Positions 39,361 through 46,738 of a DNA stretch of 64,000 bases are shown here, piece after piece. Source of the DNA: Ornithinibacillus californiensis (GTDB lineage: Bacteria > Bacillota > Bacilli > Bacillales > Amphibacillaceae). The first letter of the stretch is position 1. Every line of letters begins with the position of its first letter. The position numbers and the translations under genes were made by a program. The stretch is taken from assembly GCF_001038485.1 (NCBI RefSeq), contig NZ_LDUE01000021.1, positions 169,200-233,199 on the forward strand. Reading direction: 5' to 3'. Under the pieces are notes generated by a model. That model was given only the letters and a program-made list of their open reading frames with translations, did not search any database and was not told where the DNA came from.

Positions 39361-39561
39361 TTATGGAGTAGTAGTAGTAGTTGTAGTAGTTTTAGCATCT
39401 TGTAAAGAAGCAACTATCTGTTCAAATGTGTCAATAATCTCCCCACGGAAAGTAATTAACACTGCTACAACTCCTACAGCTAACACCCCTAAAACTAATC
39501 CATACTCTGTCATACCTTGTCCTTCTTCTTCTGTGAATAACGCTTTTAATTTTTCTACCAT
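39361..39561 (-). CDS. flp: Flp/Tad major pilin
   Basis: A 66-residue prepilin. Cleavage is expected after Gly14 (TEEEG-QGMTEYGLVLG), which puts Glu and Tyr at positions 5 and 6 of the mature protein as in other Flp pilins. A 20-residue hydrophobic helix follows. The mature protein ends with a run of eight Thr and a Pro, encoded by ACT/ACA codons, which is unusual and could be a glycosylation site. ATG follows AAAGGAG. Confidence 0.93.
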   Translation of the reverse strand: MVEKLKALFTEEEGQGMTEYGLVLGVLAVGVVAVLITFRGEIIDTFEQIVASLQDAKTTTTTTTTP

Positions 39562-39576
39562 GTGATATCTCTCCTT

Positions 39577-39921
39577 TTAATTTTTTAAGATAATTTTATG
39601 ACCGATCTCTATTTGGCTTTTGCTTATCGTTCCTTCTTTTAATTCAAGAACGGAAGCAACGCCCGCGTATCGCTTACCAACTTTTCCTGGTGGCAATGCT
39701 TCATCAAATGCTACAACCTCATTTTCTTTATTGAGATAAAGAACATCAATTGCGTATTTCATGAAAAACGTGTGTACGGACAGACAGGGTTTAATGTGTA
39801 GACCAGCATCCCAATCCAAGCTTTTGGTAAACATTAGTCCTTTTAATCGCTTCCCAAACGAATAGGCTGTTTTAATATGAGAAGCTATTATCTTATCGTC
39901 ACTTAGATTGATCAACTGCAC
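39577..39921 (-). CDS. DUF192 family protein, first gene of Tad operon
   Basis: A 114-residue protein of the DUF192 (YgeA/TK-type beta-clip) family. Typical words are GKRLKGLMFTKSL, HTFFMKYAIDVLYLN and VLELKEGTISKSQIEIGH. Family function is unknown; members often carry a signal, which is absent here. It starts at GTG 39921 with GGAGGTG 8 bases upstream, directly behind the riboswitch terminator, and 16 bases before the pilin gene, so it belongs to the pilus transcript. Confidence 0.85.
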   Translation of the reverse strand: MQLINLSDDKIIASHIKTAYSFGKRLKGLMFTKSLDWDAGLHIKPCLSVHTFFMKYAIDVLYLNKENEVVAFDEALPPGKVGKRYAGVASVLELKEGTISKSQIEIGHKIILKN

Positions 39922-39941
39922 CTATAACACCTCCATTCGAC

Positions 39942-39976
39942 AAAAAATTAACCCCGCCTCTACCGAAAGCGGGGTT
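39942..39976 (-). terminator. Riboswitch expression-platform terminator
   Basis: On the minus strand an 8-pair GC-rich stem AACCCCGC/GCGGGGTT (39969-39976 with 39950-39957) is followed by AATTTTTT. Its loop and 5' arm contain CTTTCGGTA (39961-39969), the exact complement of the 3' end of the aptamer. It stands 21 bases before the start of the DUF192 gene. Confidence 0.9.
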
Positions 39977-40056
39977 TTTAGATATACCAAAATAAGGGTC
40001 ATCACCTAAAATATGATTACAGAAACTAACACCCTATATAAGTTATATCTTCCCTG

Positions 40057-40153
40057 ATCTTTCGGTAACTGGCTAGCAACATGTCGTTCAACATGTAGCC
40101 CCTATAGCTTTGCGTCACTGGCTTTCGCCGAGCTTTGCCTTTATCGAGATTCA
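40057..40153 (-). ncRNA. Cyclic-di-GMP class I (GEMM-I) riboswitch
   Basis: On the minus strand the consensus elements appear in order: AAAGGCAAAGC, a GGC-GAAA-GCC hairpin with GNRA loop, GTGACGCAAAGC, then a GGCTA/TAGCC stem capped by ACATGT repeats, and finally the GTTACCG tail. The G before CAAA (complement of 40138) corresponds to the Vc2 residue that contacts c-di-GMP; A there would mark the cGAMP variant. Downstream are a 9-base antiterminator match and a terminator, then the Tad pilus operon. Confidence 0.93.
40059..40067 (-). promoter_or_regulatory. Antiterminator segment of riboswitch
   Basis: Plus-strand CTTTCGGTA here is the exact reverse complement of TACCGAAAG at 39961-39969. 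In the RNA the aptamer 3' end can pair with the terminator 5' arm. If c-di-GMP locks the aptamer, this pairing is lost and the terminator forms, predicting an OFF switch. Confidence 0.75.
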
Positions 40154-40365
40154 GTTTTTATTTTATTGTCCGACTGATCTCTTGATACCATCTTAGAGCA
40201 CAACAAAAAAAGATAATATCCGACAAAATTACTATTTTCTGAATAATCTAACCTACCCTATTGGAAAAATAGGTAATAAATACCATTATAAAAGAACCAT
40301 TTTTATTATTTTGGGATTTATTTTGCATATGACCGACTAATTTATTAATAAATATACGAATATGA

Positions 40366-40485
40366 TATACTTACTTTAAGTAAAAAATAGAGCCCAGATG
40401 CAACTGGACTCATCAGGTAAGGTTCCTATATGGAATTAGCCTAACTATCGTGAGACCCTCCTTTGTTGGCGGGTCTATTTAATTT
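40366..40485 (+). ncRNA. Candidate antisense antitoxin RNA
   Basis: A plus-strand extended -10 (TGATATACT at 40363-40371) could start an RNA near 40378. A hairpin AGACCC...GGGTCT (40453-40476) followed by ATTTAATTT could end it. The RNA would overlap the 3' untranslated part of the toxin message, the arrangement of TxpA/RatA and BsrG/SR4. No good -35 is seen. Confidence 0.4.
40382..40411 (-). terminator. Terminator of holin-like toxin message
   Basis: On the minus strand GAGTCCAG pairs with CTGGGCTC (40404-40411 with 40390-40397, one G-U pair) and is followed by TATTTTTT. It lies about 70 bases after the toxin stop codon. Confidence 0.85.
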
Positions 40486-40580
40486 CTGTTAATCATGGTG
40501 AGAACTAAGGCAATTAGAGTTAACAGTAACGTACCAAAGTTTCCAAGCACCATCATGACTTCATATATCCGCAGAAGCAT
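40479..40580 (-). CDS. Holin-like type I toxin peptide
   Basis: A 33-residue peptide with a charged N-terminus, one membrane helix (LGNFGTLLLTLIALVLTMI) and a basic end (NRN). The helix pattern is that of the small holin-like toxins related to TxpA and BsrG, which damage membranes unless silenced by an antisense RNA. A strong GGAGGGG lies just before ATG 40580 but only 2 bases away, so translation may begin at CTG 40574 or the internal ATG. Promoter with TATAAT at 40636-40641 overlaps an SOS box. Confidence 0.75.
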   Translation of the reverse strand: MLLRIYEVMMVLGNFGTLLLTLIALVLTMINRN

Positions 40581-40635
40581 CCCCTCCATATTCATTTTTC
40601 ATCTACATTAGCCTAGGAACCTTATCTTGTGCTCG

Positions 40636-40675
40636 ATTATAGCATAGCTTTTCCCAAAATGCGAACACACGTTCT
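40636..40675 (-). promoter_or_regulatory. Toxin promoter with SOS (LexA/DinR) box
   Basis: On the minus strand an extended -10 TGCTATAAT (TATAAT at 40636-40641) stands 18 bases from TTCGCA (40660-40665). The site CGAACACACGTTCT at 40662-40675 fits the Bacillus SOS consensus CGAACRNRYGTTYC at 13 of 14 positions and covers the -35. LexA would repress the toxin until DNA damage. Confidence 0.7.
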
Positions 40676-40809
40676 TATTTTAAACTTGTTTTATGCTGGT
40701 TAACATAATCTTTAGCGAAGATTAATAAAACTTTAGCGAATTTTACTCTTTCTTTAGCGTTTCCTAACAAATGTTTAGTGATTTCCCGTTCATCTTTAGC
40801 ATTTATCAT
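40675..40809 (-). other. 21-base periodic repeat that is also a 44-codon open frame
   Basis: On the plus strand (C/G)TTTAG(C/T)-type motifs begin at 40710, 40731, 40752, 40773 and 40794, exactly 21 bases apart. On the minus strand the same stretch is open from ATG 40809 to TAA 40675 and encodes 44 residues with a 7-residue repeat: AKDEREI, TKHLLGN, AKERVKF, AKVLLIF, AKDYVNQ. There is no good ribosome site and the frame starts just behind the gntP terminator. It may be a protein-binding array or a microprotein. Confidence 0.5.
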
Positions 40810-40819
40810 TCTAGACCAC

Positions 40820-40860
40820 AAAAAAACTCTCCCCGAGCCTAATACTCAGGGAGAGTTTTT
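40820..40860 (-). terminator. Terminator of threonate operon
   Basis: On the minus strand AACTCTCCCTGAG pairs with CTCGGGGAGAGTT around a 7-base loop and is followed by TTTTT. It lies directly after the gntP stop codon and is nearly symmetrical, so it can also act on the plus strand. Confidence 0.88.
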
Positions 40861-40861
40861 A

Positions 40862-42262
40862 TTAAAACATTCCTACAATAAAGTCTGCTAGTACTAGCAT
40901 CACTAATGAAACAGCCCATGCAATTGTTGTTGGCACTGACCAAACTAAGATTTGTTCTTTTACATTTTTAATACCAAGCATTCTGTTAACTACCCAGAAT
41001 AATGAGTCATTGAAGTATGAGAAGATCATCGCACCTAATGCGGCTGCTTGTGCTGCTAATACTAAGTTAACATCTAACGTTGCAACGATTGGCGCAGAAA
41101 TAGATGCAGCTGTAATCATGGCTACTGTTCCGCTTCCTTGTACTAAACGTACAAATGTTGCAATGAAGAATGGTACTAAGATAGCTGGCATAGACCACGT
41201 TGCAATTTGTTCCGCAATAAAGTCACCTGTTCCACTTACTCGTAATACGTTACCTAACGCACCACCAGCACCTGTAACTAGTAGAATGATACCAGCTGTT
41301 TTAATTCCTTCTTCCATACGATCTAACGCTTCTGACTGACGAAGGTTGTTAGCTAATGTGTAGATTGCAACAATTAATCCTAGTGCTACAGCGATAACTG
41401 GGTTACCGAAGAATTGAACATATGATAACACGGTATCATTAATTGCTAAAATTCCAGCACCATTCAATGCACCAAGAGTTGTGTTTAAGAAAATTAGAAT
41501 AATCGGTAACAAAATCGGCATAATCGCTTTTGCGAATGAAGGAAGATCCTTCTCTCTTTCATCAACCGTATCTAAAAATTCTTTGTATACTTGTGCTCCA
41601 TCTAAACGTACAAAACCTTCTCCGTCTTCTTCTGGTACTTGGTGAATCTTATTACCAATCCATTTTGCATAGAGAACACCGACAATAATAATTGGAACAG
41701 AGAAGATAAGACCTGCAATAATCATCAGTCCAACGTCTGCCCCAAAGATACCAGCAACACCTAGTGGTCCTGGTGTTGGAGGTACAGAGTGGTGAGTCGC
41801 TGCTAAACCTACTGCTAGAGCTACTCCTAAAGCTACTACAGACTTACCTGTTTTACGTGATAATGCTTTAACTAGAGGTTGTAAAATAACGAATGCTGAA
41901 TCTACGAAGATAGGAATCGCAACAATATAACCGGCTACTGCCATTGCCCATTCTTCTTTTTTCTTACCAAGCTTTTTCACTAACGTATATGCGAGCTTCT
42001 CAGCTGCACCCGATACTTCCAAAATCCGCCCCATCATAACACCTAAACCGATGATAATACCGATAGAGGCTAACGTGCTACCAAATCCACCTGTAATAGC
42101 ACTCACAACATCTGTTGGATTCATTCCACCAACAATACCAGTGACAGAAGCAGCGATTAATAATGCAATAAAAGCATGAATCTTCGTTTTTAATACGAAG
42201 AAAATTAATAATGCAATACCTAATACTAAACCAATAATCATTTGAGTTCCTGATACTTCCAT
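40862..42262 (-). CDS. GntP family sugar-acid permease
   Basis: Proton symporter of 466 residues with about twelve membrane segments, gluconate permease family. Family words: GGFGSTLASIGIIIGLGVMMGRILEVSGAA, IPIFVDSAFVILQPL, THHSVPPTPGPLGVAGIFGAD and RLVQGSGTVAMITAA. It is the last gene of a DeoR-DtnK-PdxA2 operon, so the likely cargo is a four-carbon sugar acid such as D-threonate rather than gluconate. Confidence 0.9.
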   Translation of the reverse strand: MEVSGTQMIIGLVLGIALLIFFVLKTKIHAFIALLIAASVTGIVGGMNPTDVVSAITGGFGSTLASIGIIIGLGVMMGRILEVSGAAEKLAYTLVKKLGKKKEEWAMAVAGYIVAIPIFVDSAFVILQPLVKALSRKTGKSVVALGVALAVGLAATHHSVPPTPGPLGVAGIFGADVGLMIIAGLIFSVPIIIVGVLYAKWIGNKIHQVPEEDGEGFVRLDGAQVYKEFLDTVDEREKDLPSFAKAIMPILLPIILIFLNTTLGALNGAGILAINDTVLSYVQFFGNPVIAVALGLIVAIYTLANNLRQSEALDRMEEGIKTAGIILLVTGAGGALGNVLRVSGTGDFIAEQIATWSMPAILVPFFIATFVRLVQGSGTVAMITAASISAPIVATLDVNLVLAAQAAALGAMIFSYFNDSLFWVVNRMLGIKNVKEQILVWSVPTTIAWAVSLVMLVLADFIVGMF

Positions 42263-42363
42263 GATGTATCCCCCTATTGTTTGTAATGGCTTTCATTTAA
42301 GCCTAAGGTTTAACTGAGGATGACTGGCACCCTCAGAAGTGTGTTAACATATGCTCACAAAAA

Positions 42364-43380
42364 TTATTCCATTGTATCTAAAGTAAACTTAGGTGCATAT
42401 TGTGCAGCAAGTTTGATACATTCTTCCATGCTTAAACTTGCAGCAATGTTTTTACCAGCGATATCAAATGCAGTACCATGGTCAACAGAAGTTCTTAAGA
42501 AAGGAAGACCATTTGTAATCGAAATCGTTCTGTGGAAGTCTGTCATTTTAGCAGCGATATGCCCTTGGTCATGGTAAAGCGATAATACAGCATCAAATTT
42601 ACCATTTAGCGCATGATGGAATACAGAGTCTGCTGGAACTGGTCCTACAGCATCAATTCCGTCTTCAATCGCAGCTTCAATACCAGGACGGATCTCTTCA
42701 ACTTCTTCCATTCCGAATAATCCACCTTCCCCACTATGTGGGTTTAAACCAGCTACTGCAATTTTGCGATTTTCAAGGCCTAGGCGTTGCATTGCTTTAT
42801 CCACACGATTTAGGTAGTCACGAACACGTTCTTTTGTCATTTGTGCGATGGCATCTTTTAATGACAAGTGACGAGTTAGGAAGAAAATACGCATGTTACG
42901 TACTTCAAACATCGTTAGCGGATCTTTTGTATTTGTTAATGTTTCTAGCATTTCTGTATGTCCGATAAATGGAACGCCAGCTGCTTTTAGTGATTCTTTG
43001 TTAATTGGAGTAGTAGCTAATGCTTTTACTTTTCCTTCTTTCGCTAGGTTTACAGATGTTTCGATATATTCAAATGCAGCTTTCCCACATTGTGCTTGTA
43101 CGACACCGTATTCTAGCTCATCCATATTAATATTGTTAAGGTCGATTAAATCGACTGTGCCATATTCGTATTTTCCTTCTTCTGGTGAAGAAATTACGTT
43201 AACTTTTAAGTCTATTTCTACGATTTCGATAGCTTTTGTAAATACGTTTACATCACCAACAACAAGTGGTTTACACATGTCATAAATTTCTTTATTAAAA
43301 AGTGCCTTTGCTGTAATTTCTGGACCTATACCTGCTGGGTCTCCCATTGGAATAGCGATTAATTCTCTAACTTGTGTCAT
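42364..43380 (-). CDS. pdxA2: 4-phospho-D-threonate 3-dehydrogenase, PdxA2-type
   Basis: Metal- and NAD-dependent dehydrogenase of 338 residues, PdxA family. Signatures: [13 protein letters not shown] at the N-terminus, [36 protein letters not shown] with metal-binding His, and [12 protein letters not shown]. In the sugar-acid pathway it oxidises 4-phosphothreonate, which then loses CO2 to give dihydroxyacetone phosphate. The neighbour DtnK kinase and overlap of 4 bases (ATGA) argue for this role over vitamin B6 synthesis. Confidence 0.9.
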   Translation of the reverse strand: MTQVRELIAIPMGDPAGIGPEITAKALFNKEIYDMCKPLVVGDVNVFTKAIEIVEIDLKVNVISSPEEGKYEYGTVDLIDLNNINMDELEYGVVQAQCGKAAFEYIETSVNLAKEGKVKALATTPINKESLKAAGVPFIGHTEMLETLTNTKDPLTMFEVRNMRIFFLTRHLSLKDAIAQMTKERVRDYLNRVDKAMQRLGLENRKIAVAGLNPHSGEGGLFGMEEVEEIRPGIEAAIEDGIDAVGPVPADSVFHHALNGKFDAVLSLYHDQGHIAAKMTDFHRTISITNGLPFLRTSVDHGTAFDIAGKNIAASLSMEECIKLAAQYAPKFTLDTME

Positions 43381-44675
43381 TGTGCTGCACTCCTTTTTGT
43401 TTTTAAATATTTTACACTTGCAAAGATTGATTTTTTATCCCCTACCATACCGCCTTTAGTTACAATCGGTAGGCCTGGGAAGTGTCCACCAATTAATGTG
43501 CCATAAGCAGCCAACGGCAATACTTCATCTTCTAACTTGATACCAGAAGCCATACACAGTGCACATAGTGATGCGGTCACATCGCCTCCACTTGTGAAAC
43601 AGCCTTGGATAGGATAATTGGTTTGCTCCATAACGAGTCTCGTTATTTTTCCTAGTCCATCGGTAATCCGCTTTGCAAGTGCATCTTGTGACGTATTTTC
43701 TTTTGTTGCAATGGCTTTAAAGTCGATAAGTTTGCTATTTTCTTTGTGCGTCGTAATAATAAGGACGTCATCTTCCTTAATTCTTTCTAACGCCTCTTTC
43801 ACTGCACGGTCTACTTCCTCTTCCCAGCTATCCTGCATCGTTGCCAGCCTCTCTGCAGAAACATAGACTGGATTAGAATTAGTTTTGTCCATTAAGTAAC
43901 GGAGCTGATGACCGGATAGACTAGTCACACTTCCAACCGTAACAATAACCTTACCTCGCTCCACTTGTTGATGCGAGTAAGCCCTTGCATATGCAGCAGT
44001 TAAAGGACCAGGGTCAGTCGGAATAAGTGGAACATCTTGAATAAGTGCCATCGCTTCGGCTATCTCTTCAATATCTTCATCTGTAACGGCATCCACGATG
44101 ATAACCCTTACGCCATTACTAATATGTTGTTCTAGGGTAGCCTTAATGCTATTTACATCTTTTAGAACAACATCTAGCCCAACATGTGCGACGTTATGTT
44201 TACTTTGTTCTCTCAAAATTGCAGGAACATAGGATTGTGTGATAGGTATTACTGGATCTTTGGCCACATCTGTTTCTTGCACGGGCACTCCATTTACCAG
44301 TAGATAACCTCCTGAGCAAACCCTACCCGAATCTGGAAAAGATGCCACGACAACAGCAACACTATTTTCTCCTACACCATCAAGAACTGTATCGATTTCT
44401 AAGCCGATTTTCCCGCGAACGGTACTATCAATCCGCTTACAAATCACATCAGCGCCCCACGCACGAAATTTCTCGGTTGCATTTTTTACTCTGTTTGTTA
44501 CGATTTGGTCAGATGCATATCGAGAGTCAGTATCAATACATACCGCATTTAGTTCATCCATTTCTGGAATATTATCATTAAATACCACCGTAGCAGATGT
44601 GAATCCTTGCTTGGTCAGTCGTACTCCTGTTGCATTTGCTCCTGTTAAATCGTCTGCCACTACGCCAACCTTCAT
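43377..44675 (-). CDS. dtnK: Four-carbon acid sugar kinase, DtnK-type (DUF1537)
   Basis: Kinase of 432 residues that phosphorylates a four-carbon sugar acid at C4. The N-terminal substrate domain begins [23 protein letters not shown] and contains [15 protein letters not shown]; the C-terminal nucleotide-binding domain includes [12 protein letters not shown] and [24 protein letters not shown]. With PdxA2 it converts D-threonate to dihydroxyacetone phosphate. No aldolase or epimerase gene is present, which fits D-threonate better than L-threonate or erythronate. Confidence 0.92.
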   Translation of the reverse strand: MKVGVVADDLTGANATGVRLTKQGFTSATVVFNDNIPEMDELNAVCIDTDSRYASDQIVTNRVKNATEKFRAWGADVICKRIDSTVRGKIGLEIDTVLDGVGENSVAVVVASFPDSGRVCSGGYLLVNGVPVQETDVAKDPVIPITQSYVPAILREQSKHNVAHVGLDVVLKDVNSIKATLEQHISNGVRVIIVDAVTDEDIEEIAEAMALIQDVPLIPTDPGPLTAAYARAYSHQQVERGKVIVTVGSVTSLSGHQLRYLMDKTNSNPVYVSAERLATMQDSWEEEVDRAVKEALERIKEDDVLIITTHKENSKLIDFKAIATKENTSQDALAKRITDGLGKITRLVMEQTNYPIQGCFTSGGDVTASLCALCMASGIKLEDEVLPLAAYGTLIGGHFPGLPIVTKGGMVGDKKSIFASVKYLKTKRSAAQ

Positions 44676-44691
44676 GATGTATCACCTCGTA

Positions 44692-45441
44692 TTATAAGAT
44701 CTGCATGCTCTCAGATATTTTCTGTTTCGTTTCATACGAAATATCGTCATCGGTAATAAAACCGGTTATTTCCTGTAAATCACATACTTTCGAAAATGCT
44801 CGTTCACCCAATTTACTTGAATCAGCAACTAGCCACGTGCTGTCTGCCGCTTCCATCATCAGTTGTTTGACAAGCGACTTTTCAAATGTTGGAGAGGTAA
44901 TGCCTGTTTTTAAATCAATCGCATGTGCCCCTAGGAAAAATAGATCCACATGGATATTTTTTAAGAAATGGTGGGTTTGTGGTCCAAATAATGCACCAAC
45001 ATCATTTTGTAATTCGCCACCAGTGATGATCACTTTTAATTTACTATCTACTAGTTCTGCTGCAATTTTAATATCATTTGTAATAATAGTAAGGTTCGTC
45101 TTGGATTGAAGTAATCGGGCAAGTTCTAAGGTTGTCGTCCCAGAGTCTAATAGAATGGTTTGGCCATCATGAATGAGTGATAGAGCCTTTCTCGCTACTA
45201 ACTGCTTTTGCTCCGTATTTCGACTTTCTTTCGTTTGAAAAGGTGTTTCTGTAATCAGAGACTTTGCTCCAACTGCTCCACCATGAACACGGATAACCTT
45301 CCCCTTCTCCTCCAGTTGATCCAGATCACGTCGGATTGTCATTGGAGAAACACTTAGTTCTTCTGACAATTGGTCTATCTCAACCTTGCCCTCGACTTGT
45401 ATTTTCTGTAGTACCCATTTTCTTCGTTCTGATGGTTGCAT
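44692..45441 (-). CDS. DeoR family transcriptional regulator of threonate operon
   Basis: A 249-residue repressor. The N-terminal helix-turn-helix is typical DeoR (SERRKWVLQKIQVEGKVEIDQLSEELSVSPMTIRRDLDQLEEKGKVIRVHGGAV). The C-terminal sugar-phosphate sensor has LLDSGTTTLELARLL and TNDIKIA, and VDLFFLGAHAID. A phosphorylated pathway intermediate is the likely inducer. ATG 45441 follows AAGGACTGAT. It is the first gene of its own operon, read from the promoter at 45499-45527. Confidence 0.9.
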   Translation of the reverse strand: MQPSERRKWVLQKIQVEGKVEIDQLSEELSVSPMTIRRDLDQLEEKGKVIRVHGGAVGAKSLITETPFQTKESRNTEQKQLVARKALSLIHDGQTILLDSGTTTLELARLLQSKTNLTIITNDIKIAAELVDSKLKVIITGGELQNDVGALFGPQTHHFLKNIHVDLFFLGAHAIDLKTGITSPTFEKSLVKQLMMEAADSTWLVADSSKLGERAFSKVCDLQEITGFITDDDISYETKQKISESMQIL

Positions 45442-45498
45442 ATCATCAGTCCTTTTATTTATTATCCATACATTCATTAATTGTTCTTTACAACCACC

Positions 45499-45573
45499 AT
45501 TATGTTACTTATTCACATTAATGTCAAGATGTTTTGTTAAATATTATCATCATTTGTTAAAAACTAACAAAAC
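45499..45573 (-). promoter_or_regulatory. Promoter and candidate DeoR sites of threonate operon
   Basis: On the minus strand TTGACA (45522-45527) and CATAAT (45499-45504) are 17 bases apart. Just upstream, TTTGTTAAA occurs twice on the plus strand (45533-45541 and 45553-45561), 20 bases apart, and TAACAAAAC (45565-45573) is an inverted partner. DeoR proteins often bind such repeats. Confidence 0.6.
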
Positions 45574-45604
45574 AAAAAAAGACCTCGAGTCTGTTCTCGA
45601 AGTC
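45573..45604 (-). terminator. Terminator of sodC
   Basis: On the minus strand GACTTCGAG pairs with CTCGAGGTC (45596-45604 with 45581-45589, one G-U pair), followed by seven T residues, nine bases after the sodC stop. Confidence 0.88.
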
Positions 45605-45612
45605 CTAGTGAT

Positions 45613-46212
45613 CTATTCGGCAATTACCCCACAAGCGATCCGATCCCCCGCATTACCAGAAGGTTGCGATTTGTAATCATCAGCTTTGGAGTGAATCATT
45701 AGGGCAGTACCACCATCCCTTAGTAAAGAATTTTCCTTCCCTTTTTCCAATGTCACCATCTCAGCAAGTACTGTTGCGGTTGCAGTCCCATATGCCTTTA
45801 CTTCTATATTTGGTAAATCACCAGCATGTGGCCCTTCTGGATGGTCAAATCCATGCTTAGCATTCGTAGGATTGAAATGTCCACCTGCTGATTCAAAGGT
45901 CGGCGTGTCACAAGCACCTTTTTCGTGGATGTGGAATCCGTGAGTTCCAGGTGGTAGTTTGGATGCATCTAGGTTAATGCTAACACCTTCTGCCTTTTGC
46001 TCTAATCTTGCTTCACCTATTTTCTCACCATCCGTATTTACCATGGTGACAAGCAAAGATTTACCAGCTTCTTTTAGCATTCCAGTTGTTTCAATACTTG
46101 GTTCTTCCACTCCATCAGCAGTATGTTGATCGGTGTTATTTCCTGTGTAGCTAACTATCATAAGCAGTCCGACTACAATAATCGACGTTACAATTAACCA
46201 GTTTCGATTCAT
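45613..46212 (-). CDS. sodC: Cu/Zn superoxide dismutase
   Basis: Extracytoplasmic superoxide dismutase of 199 residues with an uncleaved or signal-type N-terminal helix (residues 5-22). Metal ligands seen: GFHIH (two Cu His), GGHFNP (bridging His), the Zn-loop HAGD, and ALMIH (last Cu His). The C-terminal NAGDRIACGVI closes the disulfide and carries the active-site Arg. All copper ligands are present, unlike YojM of Bacillus subtilis, which lacks one. ATG follows GGAGGGA. Confidence 0.93.
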   Translation of the reverse strand: MNRNWLIVTSIIVVGLLMIVSYTGNNTDQHTADGVEEPSIETTGMLKEAGKSLLVTMVNTDGEKIGEARLEQKAEGVSINLDASKLPPGTHGFHIHEKGACDTPTFESAGGHFNPTNAKHGFDHPEGPHAGDLPNIEVKAYGTATATVLAEMVTLEKGKENSLLRDGGTALMIHSKADDYKSQPSGNAGDRIACGVIAE

Positions 46213-46314
46213 GTTTTTCCCTCCAGTTGTATGTTAATCATTTACATTCTTTACATGAATAGGAATGACTAAACATATACTAAAGATGATTTTTACTAAT
46301 TGGAGGGAATTATT

Positions 46315-46692
46315 TTGGGAATCTTTGATGGAATGATGGGGAATGCCTCTGAGATTGATAAAAAGGCTGCCGAGAAGGACTTAGGTGATTTACTATCCGC
46401 TTCTGAAACGGTAGAGCATGCCTATAAGTTAATCCGTGATTTAATTATCTTCACCAATAGGAGACTAATACTAGTTGATAAACAAGGGATGACGGGTAAG
46501 AAGGTAGAGTATCATTCTATTCCATATAAGAGCATCACACATTTTTCAGTGGAGACTGCTGGAACATTCGATTTAGATGCGGAGCTAAAGGTGTGGGTAT
46601 CGGGGAGTTCAGAGCCGATACAGAAAACGTTCAATAAACAACTTAATATTTACAAAGTACAGAGTGTGCTCTCGGACTTTGTATGTGAATAG
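46315..46692 (+). CDS. Bacterial PH-domain protein, YvbH-type
   Basis: A 125-residue cytoplasmic protein of the bacterial pleckstrin-homology family (PF08000), with LIIFTNRRLILVDKQG and YHSIPYKSITHFSVETAGTFDLDAELKVW. Function unknown. The TTG at 46315 has TTGGAGGG 8 bases upstream; the in-frame TTG at 46300 is part of that ribosome site. Monocistronic, with a terminator at 46699. Confidence 0.85.
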   Translation: MGIFDGMMGNASEIDKKAAEKDLGDLLSASETVEHAYKLIRDLIIFTNRRLILVDKQGMTGKKVEYHSIPYKSITHFSVETAGTFDLDAELKVWVSGSSEPIQKTFNKQLNIYKVQSVLSDFVCE

Positions 46693-46698
46693 TAACAG

Positions 46699-46733
46699 AA
46701 AAGCTGGCCTTCTAGTGGAAGACCAGCTTTTTT
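46699..46733. terminator. Bidirectional terminator between PH-domain gene and doxX
   Basis: AAAGCTGGCCTTC pairs with GGAAGACCAGCTTT around a four-base loop with one mismatch and is followed by TTTT on the plus strand; A residues on the left serve the converging doxX gene. Confidence 0.85.
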
Positions 46734-46738
46734 ACGTG

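Noticed and set aside
40136..40165. Sigma-D-like promoter (TAAA, 14 bases, TCGATAAA) before the pilus operon
   Set aside because: It would start transcription inside the riboswitch aptamer and destroy it, and the -10 is a poor match.
40710..40801. CRISPR-like short repeats at even spacing
   Set aside because: The repeated word is only 7-8 bases, the units are 21 bases long, and there is no leader or cas gene.
42364..43380. PdxA for vitamin B6 synthesis
   Set aside because: The overlap with a DUF1537 kinase gene and the gntP and deoR neighbours point to sugar-acid catabolism; no other pdx gene is near.
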